Source: Tipula vernalis (Eukaryota; Arthropoda; Insecta; Diptera; Tipulidae). From it: DNA of 64,000 bases. Within the stretch, counting starts at the first letter, position 1; every line of letters starts with the position of its first letter. The stretch lies in the NCBI GenBank assembly GCA_958295665.1, contig OY282560.1:209916420-209980419 (forward strand), given 5' to 3'. Below are positions 55,290 through 64,000 of the stretch, in pieces. The translations under genes were made by a program, and so were the position numbers. Under the pieces are notes generated by a model. The model was not told the DNA's origin. It made no database searches and saw only the letters and a program-made list of their open reading frames with translations.

Positions 55290-56560
55290 ATGCTTTGGCA
55301 CCAATTTCTTAAATGGGTCTCTACGAATAAAGAGGGGCTCAGTATTTATTAATTTGCATCTACCCCGATATGCTGGAAGTATGAAAGCAGGCAGGCTTAC
55401 ATCTCTAGGTAGCCTTGGGAGAGCTTACATTTAAAAGCGCTTTTACACTCTATCTATGCGATCTGAGTAGTTATTATAAAACAGATTCCATACGGCAATA
55501 CCATATTCTAACAATGAACGAACAAACGGGATGTATAAAATTTTAATCACGTAAGAATCCTGAAAATCTTTGGAAAACCTTTTGACAAACCCAAGCATAG
55601 AATTCGCTTTAGAAATGCAACCCTCAATGTGCTTATGAAATGATAGATTCGAAGTAAAAGGTATACCTAAATTCTTAAACTTATCGACACTTTCAATAAT
55701 GCAATCGTCAAAAAAGTAACGTAACTAGTGGGTGAGTGTAATCGGGTAAAGCAGATTGTTTTACATTTGTAGATCTATAACATCAAATTATGCGATGAAC
55801 ACGAAGCTTTGAAGTTTGTCGGATCCGATTGAAAGTCAATTGCATCATTGGCGCAAGAAATAGTTGTGAAAATTTTAATGTCGTCCGCATAAATTACTCA
55901 GACAATTTACCACATCATTTACGAAAAGAATAAAAAACATGGAGCCAAATGACTACCTTGATGGGCTCCTGAAGAACTCTTGAAGTGAAATTATACCAAT
56001 TTTCACTATTTGAGTTCTAAATTCCAGGTAAGACCTAATCCAATCAATCGGCAAAACAGTTACAATCCAAGGAGTGAAGTTTCCGCAGCAGCAATTCATG
56101 ATCGATCTTATCAAAGGCCTTTCAGCTTTCACAAATCAGTGTAAATGACCTGTACAAAATTACCATTTAATAGTGCATATAAAATACAATTGGAAAACAA
56201 AACTAAGTTAGTTACAGTTGACCTATCAAGGAAAAATTCAAGCTATCCTGTGAAAAATCCATGAGAAATGAATATCTTAACATGAAACCACAATTTCCCT
56301 TTAACTAGTTACACACAATGCTTTGTTAAAACTGAAATAATGCAAATACCTCTATAGTTCTCGACATCGCTTCAAGATCCAAATTTAAAAATTGGCTTAA
56401 CAAGTAAGCGTTCCCATAGAAGAGAGAGGCAACTAGGAAAATATGGCCAGAAATTGCACTACCGGCTAATTTTAGAAAGTGAGTCCAATCGAATCCGGCA
56501 CTTTCATTAATATCAAGGATTAACAATTCGGATAAAAGAAATATTAGAATTTTAAAAGAA
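55290..56560 (-). pseudogene. CR1/Jockey-type LINE reverse transcriptase relic
   Basis: The minus strand from right to left has SAISGHIFL (near 56440), KPIFKFGS and DVENYRGICIISVL (near 56350), KAFDKIDHELLLRKLHSLDC (near 56110, first Asp), a region that should hold the GVPQG box (near 55970), then HPVCSFIVRIWYCRMESVL (near 55500) and a tail near SSPKAT. Nearly every block is in a different frame, and the ADD box was not found. The 56326-56835 frame covers the start of this region by chance of few stops, so its N-terminal part is not a real protein. Confidence 0.7.
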
Positions 56561-56785
56561 TATTTTGACTCCCTTACAACTTTATTCAAAATACATAGAT
56601 TTTGAATTATATACAATATCCAACAAATTATTTGTCCATTAGATTTGTTTTTGTAATTAACAAAATGCGAAAAGTTATTCGGCTTTGATTTAGTTGATGA
56701 TGCAAGCTCCAGAATATAACTGCTGTAAAGAATATATATGTACATATATACTATATTTATATATGTATATATATATTCTTTAATA

Positions 56786-58028
56786 GAGTTTCCCAAAATT
56801 TGGCTCTTTCCAGCGCCCCTCCTCTCCCCCTCCACGAGTAATACTTTTTGGAAGTTAAGAAATTGAGCGATTTTAGGCTATTCTCGATAGGTAACCATTC
56901 TACTTGGGTTGCTTTATTTTAATGTTATAGGCATCATTCTCTTCGTTTTTTATTGAACTTTCATTTGGTCAGTTTCAGCCTCATATTTAATATTGGCTAA
57001 ATGCGACACCAAAAGGTACAATCTTATTTTTTTATTAGAAAATGGCATGTTTTAAAATTTTCGCTAAATCAGTGAATTTTTACTAAAATACATAGACTCA
57101 GTTTTTTATGTTTTCATGACCTTTACAAATTTTTGAACCACATTTAATTTTTTCAAACACTTTTAAAGTTGGGTACAAGCGTTTGAATGCACCCAATTTT
57201 TCGGAAATCGTAATATTCACACCTCTGTAACTTTTCTCGTTTTACTGAACGACACTAGCTTTTGGAAAGAAGCTCATCGTTTTATCCTCACAAAACCTCA
57301 TGAAATACTTATTTGGATATTGAGATCCTAACTGCGTTATAATTTTTTAAAACACCTAATAACTCGTTAAAAAAAATCAGAGGTAGTAACGCACGTTTTA
57401 ATTCTGTATTTCACAAATATCTCAGCTTCTGTTTATCATGTTAAAAAAAAGTATGTACTACTTTATTTATTTTGAGTTTGCCTTTAAATCGAACATTTTT
57501 AACTTAATATTACACTAAACAAATTAAAATCTCTCAGATCAATTTTGATTTTATATAGATCATAACAAAATTCAGAAGCATAAGGAAAAGCTCAATAGTA
57601 GGTTCAACACTGTAAAAATTCACAGTTGTGATCCCCTTGATGAAAAAAGGTGCAAATTAATTTGTATCTACTACTAAACTTTCCTCTACTTATAATTTTA
57701 AAAATGTTAGATTTAAAGGCAAACTCACAATAAATAAAGTGGTACATACTTTTTTTTTAATATGATAAACAGAAACTGTGATATTTGTGAAATACTGAAT
57801 TAAAACGTACGTTACTACTCCTGATTTTTTTTAACGAGCTATTAGGTGTTTTAAAAAAAATATAACGTAGTGGGGCGAGAAAACGGAGAGAATTAAACCT
57901 TTAAAAACAAAGCAACCTAAGTAGAATGGTTACCTATCTATTAGCCTAAAATCACTCAATTTCTTAACTTCAAAAAATCATAGCTTGGGAAGTCTGGGCC
58001 AGGAAGGGGTCAAACTTTGGGAAAATCC
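56786..58028. repeat. Large imperfect fold-back, 1.24 kb
   Basis: The left arm is in two parts (56786-56930 and 57320-57505) and the right arm is 57700-58028. For example GTAACCATTCTACTTGGGTT at 56891 pairs with AAGTAGAATGGTTACC at 57921, and TTTAAAACACCTAATAACTC at 57346 pairs with its complement near 57838. The right arm lacks the ~390 bases found between the left-arm parts. The centre (57506-57699) is unpaired. No coding capacity. Confidence 0.8.
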
Positions 58029-60099
58029 CTTTTTCATCGACTAATTTTCTGGAAAAAAGTTACAGATAAATCGGTGAATGCAGTAAAATGCATGCGCCCG
58101 GTTTTTTTAAAAAGTAATGGATAAGCCCATATATACTTCTTACGCAATTAGGATGTAATTTATATTTTTTGTGAGCCTTGCCCCTTCTATTTTTAGATTT
58201 ATCAAGTCATTATTATGCCACGTTTCCTTTTTTGTACTTGAAGCTGTTATCCTAGGGATAAATCTCTCCATACCTAAATTAATGTTTCAATTGAAAATCC
58301 GGAAATGCATTTAAGGAAATGTAATCATTACAAAATTTAAAATTCATGAGTTCACATTTTCTTCAACCAACTCGCAGCATTTAAAAATATAAAAATACAT
58401 ATTGTATATTAACGAAATTCGTAATTTCGTATGAGTTGAATTAGAAAAATCTGTATGGCTGAAAAGTTCATGCCGAGACCGTGCGAGGTCTTTTACGAGG
58501 TGCAAATTTCCATGGCAGAAACGCGAAATAAAAACAACTTATTCATAACAATAATATAAAAAAACACGGATAAGGTGTACTACTTCAGCATTATAATTAC
58601 TGTATTCTCAGATGAGAGTAACTTTAATATTTTTGGCTTCGAATCCCAAATGGAATGATGAAATAATATTCAATCAATTCAACGCTGCCGTACGTAACTT
58701 GATTTACATAACGAGAGAAAACGCATTTTGGGAAAATCGATGTAAAAGTTTTGAAAATATTATATTCTGCACCAAAATTGAAAACAAGAATAGTTTTAAG
58801 CGTTTCTTAATCTAGTTTTATGTAATTATTTTTGTTAATTTTAATGATAAAGTTTATTATTAGTTATCGATTGGCATCAATAACTGAATTCGGCCGAAAA
58901 TATAGTTCTGTAAAATATGCAGTGAAACATGAATGTGGGCATGATGAAATGGCGTGGGGGTATATATCAGATGGAAACATTGACCGATTTCTCAAGGAAA
59001 ATTTGATTCCAAGCTATTTAACCCTTGGAGTGTTAAAAAGCTTGGAACTAAAGATTGTTTCGAAATTTATCAGGAGAACGATCCGATACGTTCATCTTAT
59101 ATCATCCAATAATGATTTTTGTATAATTGTCTCGAAGTTATGAAAATACCACACATCACCGGGCTTAAATATTATTGAAAACTTGTCGCTTAAGTTAAAA
59201 CTCGGAATTCGAAATCACCCCATTTCCAACAAAAATGTGCCCAAAAAGCGTTGGCTGTTTGGTATTGGCTATGTTTTTGTTTTGTATTAATGTACTAATA
59301 AATGTATCTGCAATTAACAATTAAGTCGCTATAGCATGAGATGGAAAATAAAAATTAAATTTTTCATAATTCTCATTCAGATCGAAACTGAACTTGCAAA
59401 ATTCTCGATAATTTCGCTCTTCGTAATAAAAGTATTGTAATATTACAAACCGATAGAAATCTTTGTTCAATTATTTTAATTATAACTATTTTAATTATTA
59501 ACTACAAATATTTTAAATATATTATAATATTATTTAATATAGTATACATAAAAAATATTTTAACTATTTAATTAAATATTTAATTTTATAATATTTGTTT
59601 TTTTTTTTTTCAAATTAATCTAAAACTAATTGTCATAATTTTAAATGTTAAAATGAACTGAAAATTGTTAATTTAATTGTTCAATAATTATATGTGGTTA
59701 AATAACCGAAAGAAAAATTTGAATTAAACATTTAAACAAATAAAATAAGTAAATTAGCAAAAAAATCGTTTTTTTCATGTTTAACCTGGAAAGCTCATTG
59801 TTTCCACCAGAAGTTGAACATTTCATATTTGGTCTAGTTAAATAAAAATGCTATGTTTAAAAAGTTAACAATTTGTAAAATAATTAAAAAGTAGGTAGAA
59901 ATGAAGAGTGTTTTCCCATTTTAAGGATGTTCCGAACTAATTGATTTCTCATTTTTAACCTTTTTTACAGATTAACTGGACTATATCATCTGTACTTTTC
60001 TCTAGAATAAAAATTTAATACAAACTGTACTGATTATTTTCCAAAATGATTTTGAATTTCAAACCGTTTTTTAATTTAGGAATACCGTAAATCACACAC
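58029..60099. other. AT-rich unassigned DNA
   Basis: Two plus frames, 58612-58815 (67 codons) and 58832-59143 (103 codons), have more balanced composition than chance frames nearby, the second with HECGHDEMAWGYISDGN. I recognise no family and see no good splice frame joining them, so they are not called as genes. Confidence 0.4.
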
Positions 60100-60382
60100 A
60101 ATTTAAAAATGAAAGTTTAAAAAACCACCAAATTTTGGTTTACAAAATATATAAAAACATTTACATATTTTAAAAATTTATGCATAGTGCATATCGCGAA
60201 CAAAAATTCGCATCATCAGTTGCTTTTATTTACTTCTTATTGAGTAAATAAAAAGCAACTGATGATCTGAATTTTACTTCACAAAATGCATTTTACACAA
60301 ATTTCTAAAATAAATGTTTTTATTTTTTATTCGTTTTGAAAATCAAAATTTTGTGATTTTTTAAACTTTCATTTTTAAAATA
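60100..60382. repeat. Palindromic element, 283 bp
   Basis: ATTTAAAAATGAAAGTTTAA at 60101 pairs with its complement near 60362-60381, and the arms continue through TAAAAACATTTA to the centre, where ATCATCAGTTGCTTTT at 60212 pairs with AAAAGCAACTGATGAT ending at 60266. Almost the whole unit can fold into one hairpin. It resembles a palindromic MITE. Confidence 0.8.
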
Positions 60383-63300
60383 AAAACAATCTTAAAAAAT
60401 TATTATTTGATCTACATACATATTTTTAATTTCATAGGATTGGGTTATGTAGTAATACAAGTTTAGCCTGCACAAACTATTTGAATATTTCGAATGCAAG
60501 GAAAAATAAATAAAATTTCGTAGAAGTAGAACAAAATTAGATAAAACCATGAATGAAATATTTTCTACGTTTTCAATTCCTTTTTTCATAAATTAAATAG
60601 TTCGATGCAGAAAAAATCTATTTAAAAGGATATGTTGTGTTATGTATTTGTGCATACTATAATATGTATGTATAAAAAATCAACATAAACAAAACTATGT
60701 AGATATGTTTTCTTTCATGAGAAATTGAGAATATGCTTTACAGTGAAGGGAATATATATTCCATTTAAAATGCAAAATTTCATATCATATGTAAATGAAT
60801 TTGTTTCCCTTACTAGACACCTAATGTTAGTACCAGAAAACAATATTTAAAGAGTGGCGCTAGGTTCGCACTGGCTTAACATTTTATTTCGGTATAATCT
60901 TTCTTATACTTTTGTGTTTTGTGGTTTTTGTTTATTAAGATTCGAACCGAATCACTTAATATTGTATGACAGTTTTATTGTTAAAAATTTTATTGTGAAT
61001 TTGTCGTAATGGTAAATTTAATTTCTTACCTCAATTATACCATAATTAACAAACGCATCACCATAATATATTACCAATTAGATGTCGCGTCGGTTTATAT
61101 GACTCGACATAAATAAAATTAATATAAATTGGGAAATAAAAATTTATTTGGTCAGTTCTTTTCCAACCAAGCAACAAAATATTGTATTGTGAAATTTAAT
61201 TATTGTACCTAAAATTTTCAAAACAAGAATAATAAAAACATAAAAAATAAAAGAAAAAATTAATTAAACTTCAATCGTTTATTTTTATTTTTTGAGTGCA
61301 AAAATTTTATTAAAGTTTTTTACGAGAAAGTTTTGCTGCATTCGGATTATTCATCGGAATCACAACATAGGTAATGAGGCAAAATTGGACACCCTTCGAA
61401 AATTTCACTATTATCTATTAATTTTTTTCATGGTATTATATAGAAATTGTTTGCCAATTTGCAAATTTTTGTATACTCCACCATAACTCTGGCGTCCTTG
61501 AGCACCTAATTCTATTGCAAGAAAACAATATCAAAAGTCGCATATTGCCAATAGAATTATAGAAAAATAATTATTTTAATTGAAGAATTCCGAACCGGAA
61601 TCTGGTGGTGCCTAGGAATTTAATATGAAATTTAATTATTGAGTTGTTAACAATTTACTTATTGAATAACATACAATAATTCTTATATGCTTTCTATCTA
61701 CTGCTCCAATATAGTTAGGAAAATTCCACCGTTTATTGAAGCCCTTGGCTATTGCTACCCAATCTTCGGATAAAATTTCTGGCAGCACTATCTTTTACTT
61801 TCTTTTACGCAAGTAAAATAAAGAAAACTAATCATGAAAATTTTGGACCTTGAGATTTTTAGGGATTTATCTGTTTTGAGGTCCCCTGAGTCCGAAAAAG
61901 TGAGTTTCGAAATAGTGTCTGTCTGTCAGTCTGTGTCGTCTCTACAGCCCAGATGGTTAATCAATCGAACTGCAAACTATAGATTTAAGCTTTTTTGATA
62001 AATTGAGAGGTCCCAGTGAATTTTACTCCAAATCGGCTAACCGGAAGGGGCCCCTCCCTTGGTCCAGAAAATTTATTTTGCAAATATCTTAAAAAGAATA
62101 AGGTTCACAAAAAACTGTTTAATACAAAATGTTTATACAAAAAATATAAAAAAAGCACGAATTAAACTCCATAAGACTTAGGTCAAGAAAAATAACACGA
62201 TTTTTAAGCGATTAGAGTCTTTTTAAATCGGTAAATGGTTTCAGACTAGTAAGTTTGGAATATTGTTTTTGACAGAATTAGAAGTTATTTCTTTTATAAC
62301 CTGTTTATTTAAGGTTGATATAGACTGAAAATTTATTTTCTATTAATCAGCCAGTGGCAACAATTTAGTGAAGAAGGATGCTTTAAACATTAAGAACATC
62401 CACGACATAGGTTAAATACATTAAATTAAAACGTTAAATTTTAAATATTAATCAGCGTTTAAAATTACTCTTCAGTTTGTTTTTATTCCCTTTCTTCTAG
62501 CTTTAAATGAATTTTCCAATTCTCTTTTCTCTTCTTCGATCAAAAAACCAAAAATTCACGAATACTATTCAGTAACAAATGAATAATGAGCGAAGAAAAG
62601 AAAAAAATGAGAGAATCGATCTACTGAATAGAATAGAAATATATTTTTCTTCTGTTTTGTTCACTGCGAATGAATAATTAGTGAATAATTTTTGAATAGT
62701 ATTTAAATTCGGACAGTGATAATTTTGGTCAAAAATTCGAATATTTTATGATAATTTGGTGTAAAACGACAAATTTTATTTTCCTAATGCACAACTTAAA
62801 CAAAATTAATCTTCCATTCTTTAGTTTCACTCTCCCCTTTGTTTGAATAATGAATAGAATATTTCATAGTATTGAATTAACTGTTGTAAAAATTATTATT
62901 CGATCTGTAAAAAGGAAATAACAAATTTTACAAAGCAAGTTTTAAAACGCTGATATTAATATTACGTATAACATATATGTATGTCTTTACAGATAATAAA
63001 AACATCACCATCTTTAAACTGCTGCATTATGCGTTATCTCCGACTTCAACGACTTCCGAAGAGTCAACAAGCCTACCAACAAAAAAATAATATGGAAGCC
63101 ATCAATAGCAAGGTCGATATCATCATTCATATTAGAGGTTCCCACTCACGGCACCATTAACGATAAACTAAATGATAGTAAAACCAAAACTTGACTGTGA
63201 AAGGGATTATGTCATAGTCATTAGATAGCGTACTCTACAAATTTTCGAATTTAATAGCTGCTATCGATTGCTGCTTTAAGCTGTTCTTTGTGTTTGATAT

Positions 63301-63769
63301 AAAGTATCCTCTAGAGGCGACCAAGGATTGGACATTTATTCAGCTATATTTTTATAATATTGCGACCAAACATGACAAAGATGCAAAACTGATAGATTTG
63401 AAATCAATTAAAAATTAATATGTATATGTTTTATAATTAAAATTTGTATGTCTCTATTGGAAGTTTTCATTAATAAGTGAAGTAATCAAAATTTTGTAAT
63501 ATTAAAATTTTTAGAATTAATTTCTAAAAATTTTGTTCACTAATTTGTTGATACGCGTAATTATTATTAATTTATTTTTTCGTAAATATTTTTTCGTAAA
63601 TATTTTATCTAAATTTTCATTTAAGTTTACATTGCATTTAGTTTTTAAATCAAATTAATTTTCTATTTTTCTGTTTTCTAATTAAATTGAATTAATATAT
63701 AAAATAATATTTTATAAATCATTAAAATTTTTAGATTTAATTTCTAAACATTTTAGCTACTTATGTGGC
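60383..63769. other. AT-rich unassigned DNA
   Basis: No gene is supported. It has the dispersed repeat at 60727-60830 and a GC-richer block near 61850-62060 that contains GTCTGTCTGTCAGTCTGTG and looks like a dispersed repeat of unknown family. A segment near 62990-63090, after an acceptor-like CTTTACAG, has an open run of about 32 codons; this could be an exon but cannot be supported. Confidence 0.4.
60727..60830 (-). repeat. Inverted copy of the repeat at 54677-54783
   Basis: Contains CAGTGAAGGGAATATATATT and ends ACACCTAATGTTAGTACCAG, the reverse complement of the order seen at 54677-54783. The two copies are 6 kb apart in opposite orientation. Confidence 0.65.
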
Positions 63770-64000
63770 GTAAGATATCCGCACATTGCAGTTCTCGAGA
63801 TCTATAAGGCCGTCCAAACTATACCTGCCCAGATGCTTATGCCTCCTGTAAGCTAGCGCCGGCATGAACAGAGGAAGTTGCTCAGAGTCTCCTCCTCCTC
63901 ATCCATACAGCTTCTACAGAAGTCATTTGCCATTGATCCAAGTCTTCTCCCCAATGAGGCAGTGTCCTGTGAGCACCCGCACGACTATACTTAAATCAGG
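63770..64000 (-). pseudogene. LOA LINE C-terminal fragment, cut by window end
   Basis: The minus strand codes for LTGHCLIGE, a frame change, then SMANDFCRSCMDEEEETLSN, the Cys/His tail that ends ORF2 of LOA elements (compare 27770-27877). The fragment runs out of the window at 64000, so its upstream part may continue. Confidence 0.75.

Noticed and set aside
56600..56835. N-terminal part of the 169-codon minus-strand frame
   Set aside because: The first ~50 codons are a Tyr-Ile run over a TATA repeat; only scraps further in match a LINE reverse transcriptase.
62990..63110. Possible exon after an acceptor-like CTTTACAG
   Set aside because: About 32 open codons without a matching donor or family; too little to call.

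Overview
The window looks like AT-rich (roughly two-thirds A+T) insect nuclear DNA, most likely from a fly. The reasons are the mix of transposons (BEL/Pao, Ty3/gypsy and Ty1/copia LTR elements, LOA-clade and Jockey-like LINEs, Tc1-like elements, PIF/Harbinger), a short telomere-like TTAGG tail on one LINE, and spliceosomal-type introns. I found no convincing host gene, rRNA, tRNA or CRISPR. Nearly every reading frame that can be recognised belongs to a mobile element, so the window is best read as a heterochromatin-like transposon graveyard with one very fresh insertion.

Layout. 1-692: unassigned AT-rich DNA. 699-11435: a DNA transposon with ~206-bp inverted ends and a 6-bp target duplication, carrying a decayed transposase-like gene of a family I cannot place in a named superfamily. 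That gene is split by a complete BEL/Pao element (2528-10061, minus strand) with an intact 1728-residue Gag-Pol, LTRs that differ at one base in 839, a tRNA-Tyr primer site and a 5-bp target duplication. 11.5-16.2 kb: relics (Jockey ORF1 scrap, PIF/Harbinger transposase scrap, RTE endonuclease scrap, a diverged tandem array). 16196-20868: an old, deleted gypsy element (minus) with a fold-back inside its integrase. 20.9-25.6 kb: simple repeats, a ~300-bp AT tract and small hairpin elements. 25.6-33.85 kb: a Jockey-like LINE (plus) interrupted by a Tc1-like relic and by a full-length but dead LOA LINE (minus). 33.9-36.8 kb: a copia tail, a LINE tail with an AAT repeat, and a Tc1-like element whose transposase gene has a probable intron. 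36.8-39.1 kb: copia 3' half (plus). 39.1-51.3 kb: three further BEL/Pao relics in plus, minus and plus orientation, one carrying a MITE, another carrying an unusual leader built of repeated short hairpins. 51.3-64 kb: mostly unassigned DNA with two LOA fragments, a CR1/Jockey-type RT relic, a 1.2-kb fold-back, a 280-bp palindrome and a 16-17-bp minisatellite.

How the parts relate. The nesting gives a relative order: Jockey LINE before LOA LINE; the TIR transposon before the BEL at 2528-10061; BEL at 39-44 kb before its MITE. Only the 2528-10061 BEL looks capable of having been active recently. All identities and coordinates of repeats were read by eye, and no database search was possible.
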